Source of the DNA: Palsa-883 sp963826975
GTDB taxonomy: Bacteria; Pseudomonadota; Alphaproteobacteria; Acetobacterales; Acetobacteraceae
DNA: 64,000 bases
Reading direction: 5' to 3'
Assembly: GCA_963826975.1 (NCBI GenBank)
Contig: CAWGZJ010000011.1
Location: 1 to 64,000, forward strand
The position numbers and the translations under genes were made by a program. Positions 52,221 to 60,700 of this stretch are shown here, one piece after another. The notes below the pieces were generated by a model. That model did no database searches. It was not told the DNA's origin and was given only the letters and a program-made list of their open reading frames with translations. Every line of letters starts with the position of its first letter. Within the stretch, counting starts at the first letter, position 1.

Positions 52221-52619
52221 TCACGTCGCCGCAAGATAGTCCGCGGGGCGAAGAATGCGCACACCGCGCCACGGATGGAGGATCAGAAGGTCATCGTCGC
52301 TGCTGATGATCGTCTCGGCGCCAGCAGCAAAAGCAAGTTCCAAATACATGTTGTCCATTGCGTCTCGACAGTCGGTGATGCATGTGAATGGCTCGAACCA
52401 TACCGTTTCGTTTCGTAGAAATTGCAAGAAATGTTGCCGCCACGCGGCAGGAATGGCTTGCGCGAACTTCGGCCGGTTCAATACCTCGGATGTCTCGGCG
52501 TCGACCGCCGCGGATAGTGCGAACACGTCGACATCCTCGGCCCGCAGCACCGCCTGTTAAGGAACGCTGTCGGGTTTCAGGACCGCACTGACCAGTGTCG
52601 ACGCACCGACAACAATCAT
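52221..52619 (-). pseudogene. PIN-domain toxin (VapC-like, COG1569 type) with in-frame stop
   Basis: From ATG 52619 the frame reads MIVVGASTLVSAVLKPDSVP, then TAA (52559-52557), then continues in the same frame QAVLRAEDVDVFALS...EVLNRPKFA...SSDDDLLILHPWRGVRIL to a stop at 52221. The two parts together make a complete PIN-domain ribonuclease of about 132 residues. The first acidic ligand position is Gly (VVGAS, normally VVDAS), so the active site is also altered. ATG overlaps the antitoxin stop (ATGA). Toxin is probably inactive. Confidence 0.75.
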
Positions 52620-52870
52620 TCGCTGGCAGGCGGGTCGCGGCGTTCCGCGTCATAGGCGGCCAATTCCGCGTCGATGTCTGCATCCGTGAGGCCGGCGGAG
52701 CGCGCATCGGCCTTCATCTCCGCGATGGCGCGGGCGAGCGCACTCGGGCCGGAGCGGGGACGCAGGACGCGGCTGACCAGACGGCCTATCGCCGCACGGT
52801 TACGGGCATCGGCCAGCGCCGCGGCTGCGTCAGGTTCGACTGGGATGGTCACGTCGATGGTGGTGTCCAT
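52616..52870 (-). CDS. Antitoxin of the PIN-toxin pair
   Basis: 84 residues (MDTTIDVTIPVEPDAAAALA to ERRDPPASE). Mostly helical, charged C-terminus (AEMKADARSAGLTDADIDAE) as in small antitoxins that wrap the toxin. No clear RHH motif. It is translationally coupled to the PIN gene by ATGA overlap, the standard antitoxin-toxin order. Confidence 0.65.
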   Translation of the reverse strand: MDTTIDVTIPVEPDAAAALADARNRAAIGRLVSRVLRPRSGPSALARAIAEMKADARSAGLTDADIDAELAAYDAERRDPPASE

Positions 52871-52976
52871 GGAGGTCTCGTGGGCTTTCGGGCCGGATAT
52901 TACAACGGTCAAGGCGAGATGCCGCGCGCACATCGCAGTGCGATCTATCGCACCGCGGAGGGGCGATCGGAACAGG

Positions 52977-53102
52977 TCATCCGTTGAGCGGCGGGTACTC
53001 TCCAAACTTATCACAGTATCGCTGGAGGCACTGCCACGCGAGTTCGTAGTGCCCGTCGTGCTCCTCGAGATCTTCCGGCGAATTTCCACAAGTCTCGACC
53101 AC
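52977..53102 (-). CDS. Short ORF or truncated 3' end of a gene
   Basis: A 41-residue frame with non-random composition, SPEDLEEHDGHYELAWQCLQ then RYCDKFGEYPPLNG, ends at 52977. Upstream in frame there is a TAG and only a GTG (53102) without RBS could start it. It looks like the C-terminus of a small soluble protein rather than noise. No family recognised. Confidence 0.3.
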   Translation of the reverse strand: MVETCGNSPEDLEEHDGHYELAWQCLQRYCDKFGEYPPLNG

Positions 53103-53175
53103 TATACAAAGGGAATCGACGTCGCAGAATTCCTACGGCCTCCGGGTTCTACGCACTGAAAGTGATCGACCCCCC

Positions 53176-54207
53176 CTACTCCGCCGCCACCGCCGTGTCC
53201 CCCAGCTTCACCCCGCGCACGACATACTCCGCGGCCACCTTGATCGCCTCGATCATGCTGACCGCGCTTGCCTTCCCGGTCCCGGCGATATCGAACGCCG
53301 TGCCATGATCCACGCTCGTGCGTAAAATCGGCAATCCCAACGTTACGCTGACGGTCTTTTCGAAATCCATCATCTTCGCCGCGATGTGCCCCTGGTCGTG
53401 GTAGAGCGACAGCACCGCGTCATACCGCCCGATCCGCGCCATATGGAAAACACTGTCCGCCGGCACCGGTCCGCTGACCGTCATCCCGCGCGCCCGCGCC
53501 GCGGCGATCGCCGGCTTGATCGCCTCGATTTCCTCGCGGCCAAACAGCCCGTCCTCGCCGCCGTGCGGGTTCAGCGCGGCCACCGCCAGATGCGGCCGGG
53601 GGATGCCCAACTGCCCCAGCGCCTTGACGCATTTGTCGATGCCCTTCGCCACCCGCTCCTGGGTGATCTGCCGGCACGCCTCGATCAGCGACAGGTGCCT
53701 GGTCAGGAAGAAGATCTTCAGCCCTGAAATGGTGAACATCGTCATCTCTTCGGCGGCACCGGTGTATTCGGCGAACATCTCGGTGTGGCCGATGAACGGG
53801 ATCTTCGCCGCCTTCAGCGATTCCTTGTTGATCGGCGTGGTTGCCACGCCGTCGATCCGCCCGGCCATCGCCAGCTCGATCGAGGCTTTGATCGCGGCGA
53901 ACGCGGCCTCGCCCCCCAGCGCCTGCACCTGGCCGATGCGCAGCACGGCGGGGTCGGCGGTTTCCTGGTGGATCACGTCGATCACCCCGGTGGTGTCGGC
54001 CAGCGCCTCCGGTCCGGTGATGTGGTTCAGCCGCGCGGTCAGGCCGCACACCGACAGCGCGCGCTGGAATACCCGGGCGTCGCCGATCAGGAAGCTGCGC
54101 GAGGCGGTGCGGACCTCGGCGTCGAGCAGTGCGCGCACGGCGATCTCCGGGCCGATCCCGGCGGGGTCGCCCATGGTAACGGCCAGCACCGGCCTTGCGT
54201 CGGTCAT
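53176..54207 (-). CDS. pdxA: 4-hydroxythreonine-4-phosphate dehydrogenase family (PdxA)
   Basis: 343 residues. AVTMGDPAGIGPEIAVRAL, TTPINKESLKAAKIPFIGHTEMF (metal His), LYHDQGHIAAKMM (metal His) and LRTSVDHGTAFDIAGTGKA (metal His, substrate) are PdxA signatures. AGGAGGACACGTGCG precedes ATG 54207. The family includes PdxA of pyridoxal-phosphate synthesis and the PdxA2 group of C4 acid sugar catabolism; sequence alone does not separate them here. No pdxJ or ksgA nearby. Confidence 0.9.
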   Translation of the reverse strand: MTDARPVLAVTMGDPAGIGPEIAVRALLDAEVRTASRSFLIGDARVFQRALSVCGLTARLNHITGPEALADTTGVIDVIHQETADPAVLRIGQVQALGGEAAFAAIKASIELAMAGRIDGVATTPINKESLKAAKIPFIGHTEMFAEYTGAAEEMTMFTISGLKIFFLTRHLSLIEACRQITQERVAKGIDKCVKALGQLGIPRPHLAVAALNPHGGEDGLFGREEIEAIKPAIAAARARGMTVSGPVPADSVFHMARIGRYDAVLSLYHDQGHIAAKMMDFEKTVSVTLGLPILRTSVDHGTAFDIAGTGKASAVSMIEAIKVAAEYVVRGVKLGDTAVAAE

Positions 54208-54543
54208 CGCACGTGTCCTCCTTCTGTCGTGGGGCATTGTAGCACTGAATGGCTCGGGCGCGGGGGTTCAATCCGGCGGTTATCCCCCGCAGGGTAGTCG
54301 CCGGCTTCGAGCAGTCGGATATGCGCATCGTGCGATGTGAAGGGGATGGGTCGGTGCGGCTAATAGACCCTCACCCGGTTCGCTGCGCGACCCGACCTCT
54401 CCCGCGAAGAGCGGGAGAGGTGTGATACCACGGGGCAGCTATGCCGGCACCGAACGGCCGCCAACCATATCCGCGTGCTTGCGGAACCCCCCGCATGTCC
54501 GTATGTGGAGCCGCCAAGGTACGGGAAAGGTCTACCCAAGCCC
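54208..54543. other. Intergenic region before guaB
   Basis: 336 bp between divergent pdxA and guaB. Contains a hairpin at 54395-54421 within a CCTCACCCGGTTCGC-type repeat. Promoters of both genes should be here. The guaB frame is open to 54475 but without family resemblance. Confidence 0.5.
54395..54421. repeat. Palindromic repeat before guaB
   Basis: ACCTCTCCCGC-GAAGA-GCGGGAGAGGT, an 11-bp perfect stem. With the adjoining CCCTCACCCGGTTCGCTGCG it resembles dispersed intergenic repeats, like the small one at 259-281. Confidence 0.75.
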
Positions 54544-56046
54544 ATGGCGCTCGACATCCCCAGCAATCGTTCCTCCCATCCCAGCTCGCGGATCGAGGAG
54601 GCGCTTGCCTTCGACGATGTGCTGCTGGTGCCCGGCTACTCGCAGATCCTTCCCTCCGCCGCGGAAACCCGCACCAGGCTGACGCGCGAGATCATACTGA
54701 ACATCCCGCTGGTGTCGGCGGCGATGGACACGGTGACCGAAAGCGCGATGGCGATCGCCATGGCGCAGCTTGGCGGCATCGGGGTGATCCACAAGAACCT
54801 GACGCCGGACGAGCAGGCCACCCAGGTCCGCCAGGTCAAGAAGTTCGAATCCGGCATGGTGATCAACCCGATCACCATCCATCCCGACCAGACGCTGGCC
54901 GACGTGCGCGCGCTGAAGGCGCAGCACCACATCAGCGGCATCCCGGTGGTGGAACCCGGCAGCGGCCGGCTGGTCGGCATCCTGACCAACCGCGATGTGC
55001 GTTTCGCGACCGACCCCTCGTCCCGCGTCTACGAGCTGATGACACGCGAGGGGTTGGTGACCGTGCAGCCGCCGGTGGACCCGGAGGAGGCGAAGCGGCT
55101 GCTGCACCGCCACCGCATCGAGAAGCTGCTGGTGGTCGATGAGGCGTATCGCTGCATCGGCCTGATCACCGTCAAGGACATGGACAAGGCGCAGGCTCAT
55201 CCGCTGGCCAACAAGGACGAATTGGGCCGGCTGCGGGTTGCCGCCGCGACCGGCGTCGGGCCGGACGGCGAGGCCCGTGCCCGCGCGCTGGTCGCCGCCG
55301 AGGCGGACGTGATTGTGGTCGATACGGCGCACGGGCACTCGCGCGGGGTGCTGGATGCGGTCAGTGTTATCAAGAAGTTGTCCAACGCCGTTCAGGTGAT
55401 CGCCGGCAATGTCGCGACGCCGGAGGGCGCGCTGGCGCTGATCGAGGCCGGGGCGGACGCGGTGAAGATCGGCATCGGGCCGGGCAGCATCTGCACGACG
55501 CGGGTGGTGGCCGGCGTCGGAGTGCCGCAGTTCACCGCGGTGCTGGAGACGGCGGCGGCGTGCCGGTCGCGCGGGGTTCCGGCGATTGCCGATGGCGGCA
55601 TGCGGACCTCGGGCGACATCGCCAAGGCGATCGCGGCGGGGGCGGACGCGGTGATGATCGGCAGCCTGCTTGCCGGCACTGATGAGGCGCCGGGGGAAGT
55701 GTTTCTTTATCAAGGGCGTTCGTATAAATCTTATCGTGGGATGGGAAGTCTTGGCGCTATGGCCCGTGGCTCCGCGGACCGCTACTTCCAGCAGGATATC
55801 AAGGACCAGCTCAAGCTGGTGCCCGAGGGGGTAGAGGGACGCGTCGGCTACAAAGGCCCGGTCGCCAACGCAGTGCATCAGCTTGTGGGTGGGCTGAAGG
55901 CCGGCATGGGCTACACCGGCAGTGCGACGATCGCCGAGCTGCAGGAGAACGCCCGGTTCCGCCGCGTCACCTTCGCCGGCCTGCGCGAGAGCCACGTGCA
56001 CGACGTGGCGATCACCCGCGAAGCGCCCAACTACCGCCAGGATTGA
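54544..56046 (+). CDS. guaB: IMP dehydrogenase
   Basis: 500 residues. Start at ATG 54544 (MALDIPSNRSSHPSSRIEEA). FDDVLLVPGYS, two CBS domains (~105-225), then the catalytic loop GIGPGSICTTRVVAGVGVPQ with the active-site Cys, ADGGMRTSGDIAKAIAAGAD and SYRGMGSLGAM. Oxidises IMP to XMP in guanine nucleotide synthesis, using NAD+. Complete. Confidence 0.97.
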   Translation: MALDIPSNRSSHPSSRIEEALAFDDVLLVPGYSQILPSAAETRTRLTREIILNIPLVSAAMDTVTESAMAIAMAQLGGIGVIHKNLTPDEQATQVRQVKKFESGMVINPITIHPDQTLADVRALKAQHHISGIPVVEPGSGRLVGILTNRDVRFATDPSSRVYELMTREGLVTVQPPVDPEEAKRLLHRHRIEKLLVVDEAYRCIGLITVKDMDKAQAHPLANKDELGRLRVAAATGVGPDGEARARALVAAEADVIVVDTAHGHSRGVLDAVSVIKKLSNAVQVIAGNVATPEGALALIEAGADAVKIGIGPGSICTTRVVAGVGVPQFTAVLETAAACRSRGVPAIADGGMRTSGDIAKAIAAGADAVMIGSLLAGTDEAPGEVFLYQGRSYKSYRGMGSLGAMARGSADRYFQQDIKDQLKLVPEGVEGRVGYKGPVANAVHQLVGGLKAGMGYTGSATIAELQENARFRRVTFAGLRESHVHDVAITREAPNYRQD

Positions 56047-56054
56047 GCCACCCC

Positions 56055-56730
56055 ATGCATCGCATCCGCGCGGTCATTTTCGACGCCTATGGCACTCTGC
56101 TTGATGTCCATGCCGCGATGGCGCGCCACGCGGATCGGCTGGGGCCCAACTGGCGGCAGATCAGCGCCGACTGGCGGGCCAAGCAAGTCGAGTATGCCTG
56201 GGTGCGCAGCATCGTCGGCCCGGCGCATCACCGGGACTTCTGGCGCCTGACGCAGGAGGCGCTGGAGGTGGTGATGGAGGTCGCATCACATCGCGGACGC
56301 GGCGCTGAAGGCTGACATACTGGCGGCATATCGGCGGCTGGATGCGTATCCCGAGGTGCCGGACATGCTGCGGGCGCTGAAGGCCAGGGGGACCGCCTGC
56401 GCCATCCTGTCCAACGGCGAGCCGGAGATGCTGCATGACGCGGTGACCGCCGCCGGCATCGGGCCGTTGCTGGACGCGGTGTTGAGTGTCGAGTTGGTGC
56501 GGGTGTTCAAACCCGACCCGCGGGTCTACCGCTTCGCCGGACGCCGGTTCCACCTGGCGCCGCGCGAGATGGGGTTCGTGTCGTCCAACCCATGGGACGC
56601 GTTCGGCGCGTATGAGCTGGGATTCCGCGTAATCCGGATCAATCGCGCCGGCGCGCCGGACGAGTATGGTCTGCGCGGTCACGTGCCGGAACTGACTGAT
56701 TTAGCAGCTCTTCCCGATCTTTTGGCGTGA
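56055..56730 (+). CDS. Haloacid dehalogenase type II (HAD superfamily), frameshifted
   Basis: ATG 56055 (MHRIRAVIFDAYGTLLDVHA) holds the nucleophile Asp. The first frame ends in a wrong stop at 56315; one extra G near 56280 (GAGGTCG where GAGTCG is expected) restores frame into SHHIADAALKADILAAYRRL, ILSNGEPEML, VFKPDPRVY and VSSNPWDAFGAYELGF, which are the type II 2-haloacid dehalogenase motifs (Ser/Asn, Lys, Ser-Asn-Asp). About 224 residues when restored. Hydrolyses L-2-haloacids in characterised relatives. Its stop overlaps rsmB (GTGA). Confidence 0.82.
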
Positions 56731-58124
56731 CGCCGGCTGGCCGCATTGCCGCCGCGATCGAGCTGCTGACCGAGGTCGAGGCCGCCGCAAAACGCCCGGC
56801 CGACGCGGTGGCCAACGACTTCTTCCGTGCCCGCCGCTTCATCGGCGCTGGCGATCGCCGCGCGGTGTCGGAGCGCGCCTGGGGTGTGCTGCGCGCGCGC
56901 CGGCGGCTGGGCTGGTGGCTTGGCCGGGCGGGCGCCGATCCTACGCCTCGGCTTCTGGTCGCGGCGGCGCTGCTGTTCGATGGGTGGACGCCATCCGGTC
57001 TCGGGCAGGCATTCTCCGGCGGCAAGTTCGCTGCCTCGCCGCTGACCGGCGCCGAACAGGCCGCGCTGGGCAAGCTGGTCGACCACACGCTGGACCATCC
57101 CGCGATGCCGGATGCAGTCCGGCTGGAGGTGCCGGACTGGGTGCTGACCCGCCTTGCCGCCCGGTTCGGGACGGAGCTCGGCGCGGAGTTGGGCGCCATG
57201 CTGGAGTCCGCGCCGCTCGATCTGCGCGCCAATCTGCTGAAGGGGACGCGCGAGGAAGCGCGGACGGCACTGGCGGCGGAGGGGTTCGAGGCGGCGCCGA
57301 CGCGGTTCTCGCCCTGGGGGTTGCGGCTGCCGGGCCGCCGGCCGGTGACCGCCGGTCCGGCGTTCCAGTCGGGCCTGGTGGAGATCCAGGACGAGGGCAG
57401 CCAGCTCGTGGCACTGCTGACCGATGCGCGGCCGGGGATGCGCGTCGTTGATTTGTGCGCCGGCGCCGGTGGGAAGACGTTGGCGTTGGCGGTGACGATG
57501 GGCAACCGCGGGCACATCGCCGCTTGCGACATCTCGCCCGCGCGGCTGGATGCGGCGGTGCGGCGCTTTCGCCGGGCCGGGGCGCACAACATCGAGCGCC
57601 ACCTGCTTGGCCCCGGCGATAAATGGCTGAAGCGGCACGCCGACAGTTTCGACCGGGTGCTGGTGGATGCGCCGTGCACCGGGACCGGGACCTGGCGGCG
57701 CAATCCGGACGCACGCTCGCGGCTGACCGAGAGTGATCTGGAGGAACTTGTCGTCCGCCAGGCGGGATTGCTGGATGATGCAGCTTCCCTGGTGCGCAAG
57801 GGCGGGCGTTTGGTCTACGCTACCTGTTCCTTGTTTCCGGAGGAGAATGAAGGTCAGGTGTGCGCGTTCCTTGGCCGTCATGCCGCGTTTGCGCTGGTCC
57901 CGCTGGCCCGGGCCTGGCCGTTTGTTGTTTCTCCCCAGGTGGGGGTGCCTGGTGTGGGGGTGCCCAGCGGGGAGTTGCCTGATGGGGAGCTGCCTGGAGA
58001 GGAGCTGCCTGGTGGGGAGTTGCCGGGTGTAGGGCCACCCTGCGCCGGGGAGACGCTGGTGCTGACACCTCGCCAGCACGGCACCGACGGGTTCTTCGCC
58101 GCGGTGCTGGAGCGCGCGGCGTGA
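56727..58124 (+). CDS. rsmB: 16S rRNA m5C methyltransferase RsmB-like
   Basis: 465 residues; GTG start overlapping the HAD stop. NusB-like N-terminal domain (~1-150) and Rossmann methyltransferase: EIQDEGSQLVALLTDARPGM, VVDLCAGAGGKTLALA (SAM site), VLVDAPCTGTGTWRRNPDAR (Cys), and YATCSLFPEENE (catalytic Cys). Near the C-terminus (~408-440) an insert VGVPGVGVPSGELPDGELPG consists of 15-bp tandem repeats (57969-58028), absent from typical members. Ends HGTDGFFAAVLERA, the family terminus. Confidence 0.92.
   Translation: MTPAGRIAAAIELLTEVEAAAKRPADAVANDFFRARRFIGAGDRRAVSERAWGVLRARRRLGWWLGRAGADPTPRLLVAAALLFDGWTPSGLGQAFSGGKFAASPLTGAEQAALGKLVDHTLDHPAMPDAVRLEVPDWVLTRLAARFGTELGAELGAMLESAPLDLRANLLKGTREEARTALAAEGFEAAPTRFSPWGLRLPGRRPVTAGPAFQSGLVEIQDEGSQLVALLTDARPGMRVVDLCAGAGGKTLALAVTMGNRGHIAACDISPARLDAAVRRFRRAGAHNIERHLLGPGDKWLKRHADSFDRVLVDAPCTGTGTWRRNPDARSRLTESDLEELVVRQAGLLDDAASLVRKGGRLVYATCSLFPEENEGQVCAFLGRHAAFALVPLARAWPFVVSPQVGVPGVGVPSGELPDGELPGEELPGGELPGVGPPCAGETLVLTPRQHGTDGFFAAVLERAA
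57969..58028 (+). repeat. 15-bp tandem repeat inside rsmB
   Basis: Four in-frame copies of GGGGAGYTGCCTGRT-type units at 57969, 57984, 57999 and 58014 encode GELPD, GELPG, EELPG, GELPG; degenerate GVGVP copies lie just before. A coding minisatellite in the loop before the last motif. Confidence 0.9.
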
Positions 58125-58690
58125 TCAGCCTGCGTCAGGCGCGGCCCGCCGACGCGGTGGCGATCGGTGCGGTGCACGTCGCGGCCTGGCGCAGCGCCTA
58201 TCCCGGCATCCTGCCCGACGACTACCTGGCGCGGCTGTCCGTCGCCCGCCACGCGGCCCACTACGAGGGGGCGATCCGCGGCCCGGGCGGCGTGTTCGTT
58301 GCGGTCGCCTCCGGGACCGATGTTCCCCTGGGCAGCCCGCCGCGCATCGTCGGCTTCACCACCGCCGGGCGTGGCCGCGGCGGCGTGATCATCGGCCGCC
58401 GGCTGGGCGAGGGCGAGGTGGAGACGCTGTATGTGCTGGATGACTGGCGCGAGCGCGGCATCGGCCGGCGGCTGCTGCGCGCCGCAGCGACGCATCTGGC
58501 GGAGGCGGGCTGCGGGTCGCTGTATCTGTGGGTGCTGCGCGATAATCCGGCGCGGTGGTTCTACCAGCGGCTGGGGGGCACACAGGCGGCCGAGGCGCCG
58601 ATCAAGGTCGCCGGGCATTCGGTGATGCAGACCGCGTTCGTGTGGGATCCGATCCAAAGGTTGTTGGCGTCGTCGCCGCAGGCTTCGTAG
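58121..58690 (+). CDS. GNAT family N-acetyltransferase
   Basis: 189 residues; GTG start at 58121 overlapping the rsmB stop. VEVETLYVLDDWRERGIGRR-type acetyl-CoA motif (VETLYVLDDWRERGIGRRLL, ~108-127), LYLWVLRDNPARWFYQRLGG. Opens ISLRQARPADAVAIGAVHV. Substrate unknown; transcriptional unit with rsmB. Confidence 0.88.
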   Translation: MISLRQARPADAVAIGAVHVAAWRSAYPGILPDDYLARLSVARHAAHYEGAIRGPGGVFVAVASGTDVPLGSPPRIVGFTTAGRGRGGVIIGRRLGEGEVETLYVLDDWRERGIGRRLLRAAATHLAEAGCGSLYLWVLRDNPARWFYQRLGGTQAAEAPIKVAGHSVMQTAFVWDPIQRLLASSPQAS

Positions 58691-58696
58691 CAGTGG

Positions 58697-58824
58697 CGGT
58701 GCTACCCCCGTCATGCCGGCGCAGGCCGGTATCCACGACTTGTCTTCGTTGCAGCAAAGAAAGTCGTGGATACCGGCCTGCGCCGGCATGACGGGGGTAG
58801 CGGCCCGTGCGTCAATGTTCAGGG
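58697..58824. repeat. Hairpin element family B, copy 2
   Basis: Arms 58706-58741 and 58761-58796 are perfect 36-bp complements; the 128-bp unit including the tail GTAGCGGCCCGTGCGTCAAT matches 20021-20149 almost base for base, 38.6 kb away. Sits between the convergent acetyltransferase gene and the fragment gene; the fragment's stop codon lies inside the tail. Confidence 0.92.
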
Positions 58825-59165
58825 AGTTGGTATCGGCTGTCGACCGCCTTCGCGCGGAATAATTGCGCCCACCCCTTCACGTCCAGCAGCATCGTCATCG
58901 TTACGTTGAATAGCGCCGCACCAAGTTCGCGCGAGGCCAACGGGCGGTCGAAATCCAGCTTCTCCAGCGTGTCCATTTGTTCCGATGCGTCCGCCATGAC
59001 GTGTTGCATGGCCGCCGATTGGTCCGCCAACAGTTCGAATTCGGAATAGGCACGAATGCCGACGAGGATTGCCGGCAACGCCGGCAGCAGCGCGCACAGC
59101 AGGCCGATCCAGTTTACCGCGCCGCCGCTTATCGGTTGCGCTCGGCTTCGGCGCCATGCGAACAC
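58812..59165 (-). CDS. C-terminal fragment of a SLATT/DUF4231-like membrane protein
   Basis: 117 residues from GTG 59165. NWIGLLCALLPALPAILVGI (membrane), RAYSEFELLADQSAAMQHVM and SRELGAALFNVTMTMLLDVK, WAQLFRAK are like the C-terminal end of SLATT-type or DUF4231-like proteins, where this segment normally follows a long N-terminal part. Here nothing of the rest precedes it, and its last codons lie in the family B repeat. Probably a gene remnant. Confidence 0.5.
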   Translation of the reverse strand: MFAWRRSRAQPISGGAVNWIGLLCALLPALPAILVGIRAYSEFELLADQSAAMQHVMADASEQMDTLEKLDFDRPLASRELGAALFNVTMTMLLDVKGWAQLFRAKAVDSRYQLPEH

Positions 59166-59229
59166 CCACTACCTTCCGCCATGCCGTGCGTGTAGCGTCC
59201 GCCGCCATTCACTTTAACAGGAGACCCGA

Positions 59230-59628
59230 GTGCCAACTTTTGCCACCACCGTTTGGGCGCCGCGTATGCTGAGCGTACTGCGAATCGTTGCGGCACTGGC
59301 GTTCATGGAGCATGGGCTCGGTAAACTGTTCGGCTTCCCGGTCTGGCAGCCGGCCGGTGGCGGGCCGGCGGCGTTCACCCTGCTGTGGTTCGCCGGGATC
59401 ATCGAGGCGCTGGGCGGCCTGCTGCTGGCGCTGGGGCTGTTCACCCGCCCGGTGGCCCTGATCATGTCCGGGGAGATGGCGATCGGCTACTGGATGGCAC
59501 ACGCGCCCAAGAGCTTCTTTCCGATGATCAACGGCGGCGACGCGGCGGTGCTGTATTGTTTCGTGTTCCTGTATATCGCCGTCGCCGGTGGTGGCGAATG
59601 GAGCGTCGACCGCGTCCGTAGCAGGTGA
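59230..59628 (+). CDS. DoxX family membrane protein
   Basis: 132 residues, GTG start with AACAGGAGACCCGA before it. Four helices; LRIVAALAFMEHGLGKLFGF, FAGIIEALGGLLLALGLFTR and YCFVFLYIAVAGGGEWSVDR are the standard DoxX blocks. Function in this family is unsettled (thiosulfate:quinone oxidoreductase subunit, redox membrane components). Confidence 0.9.
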   Translation: MPTFATTVWAPRMLSVLRIVAALAFMEHGLGKLFGFPVWQPAGGGPAAFTLLWFAGIIEALGGLLLALGLFTRPVALIMSGEMAIGYWMAHAPKSFFPMINGGDAAVLYCFVFLYIAVAGGGEWSVDRVRSR

Positions 59629-59692
59629 CGGTTGCAGCAGCCGCGCGGTTACGCTGGGTGTTTTGCCGGTTGTTGCGGTAGGGTATTTTGCC

Positions 59693-60157
59693 TTACCGCG
59701 GCAACTCGCTCGCCATCAACTCAGGCGTGATGCCGTGCTGATCGGCTTCGGCGGCCTGGAAGTTCAGCTCGACCTTCACCCCGTTGGGATCGAACAGGAA
59801 CAACTGAAACAATCCCTGTGCGTTCACCCGCCGCGCCTTCGCTTCCACGCCCAGCGCGCGCAGTCGTGCCAGCATTCCCGGCAGGTCCGACGCGCGGAAC
59901 GCCAGGTGGTCGATCACGCCGGTGCCGGTCTCGGCCTGCGACTGCTGGCCGAGATAGGCCTGCCGGTTGGTCGAGACGGCGGCGCCACCCTGCGTGAGGT
60001 GCAGCACGTCCTCGCCGTCCAGATACAACCATTCCACTGGGAAACCGAAATCCGGATGCGGCCCCGGTTGCAGTCCAAGCACGTCGTGCCACCAGCGCAC
60101 CGTGGCTGGCAGGTCGATCGTCTGGATCAGTGCGTGTTGCAATCGTTCCAGTGGCAT
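59693..60157 (-). CDS. VOC-family (glyoxalase-like) protein
   Basis: 154 residues. MPLERLQHALIQTIDLPATVRWW, VIDHLAFRASDLPGMLARLR and LFQLFLFDPNGVKVELNF contain the metal ligands His and Glu of vicinal-oxygen-chelate enzymes. Follows the MaoC gene (4 bp spacing) on the minus strand, so co-transcribed. Substrate unknown. Confidence 0.9.
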   Translation of the reverse strand: MPLERLQHALIQTIDLPATVRWWHDVLGLQPGPHPDFGFPVEWLYLDGEDVLHLTQGGAAVSTNRQAYLGQQSQAETGTGVIDHLAFRASDLPGMLARLRALGVEAKARRVNAQGLFQLFLFDPNGVKVELNFQAAEADQHGITPELMASELPR

Positions 60158-60161
60158 CGTG

Positions 60162-60614
60162 CTATCCTTCCTTGCGTCGCATCAGGGCCTGGCGCTTGCA
60201 GGTTGCCACCAGTTCGCCGCGCTGATTGTAGGCGGTGTGCTCGAACTCGATAATCCCCGCGTCCGGGCGGGATTTGCTTTCGCGCATGGTCAGCACCTTG
60301 GTTTGCGCGCGCAGCGTGTCGCCGTGGAAGACCGGCTTGGGGAAGCGCGTGTCGGTCATGCCGAGATTGGCCACGGTGGTGCCCAGCGTGGTGTCGTTGA
60401 CGCTGATGCCGATCATCAGCCCGAGGGTGAAGATCGAGTTGACGATGCGCTGGCCGAACTCGCTTTTCGCGGCGAATTCGGCGTCCAGGTGCAGCGGCTG
60501 CACGTTCATCGTCAGAGAGCTGAACAGCACATTGTCCATTTCCGTGACCGTGCGGGTCCAGGGGTGTTCGAACACCTGGCCGATGGAGAATTCCTCGTAG
60601 GTGAGACCGGCCAT
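60162..60614 (-). CDS. MaoC-family dehydratase
   Basis: 150 residues, hotdog fold. LTYEEFSIGQVFEHPWTRTV, LTMNVQPLHLDAEFAAKSEF (catalytic Asp-His region), VFHGDTLRAQTKVLTMRESK. R-specific enoyl-CoA hydratase-type; near a CitE-like lyase, reminiscent of mesaconyl-CoA or beta-methylmalyl-CoA steps. First gene of the small minus-strand operon with the VOC protein, and divergent from the CitE-like gene. Confidence 0.9.
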   Translation of the reverse strand: MAGLTYEEFSIGQVFEHPWTRTVTEMDNVLFSSLTMNVQPLHLDAEFAAKSEFGQRIVNSIFTLGLMIGISVNDTTLGTTVANLGMTDTRFPKPVFHGDTLRAQTKVLTMRESKSRPDAGIIEFEHTAYNQRGELVATCKRQALMRRKEG

Positions 60615-60700
60615 TGCCGTGTGCCTCCCGGGTGCAATCGTTGGGCGTTGATGCTAGGTCGGCCGGCAAGTGTCGCGCAATATGAGGAAGGAAGCTTGCC

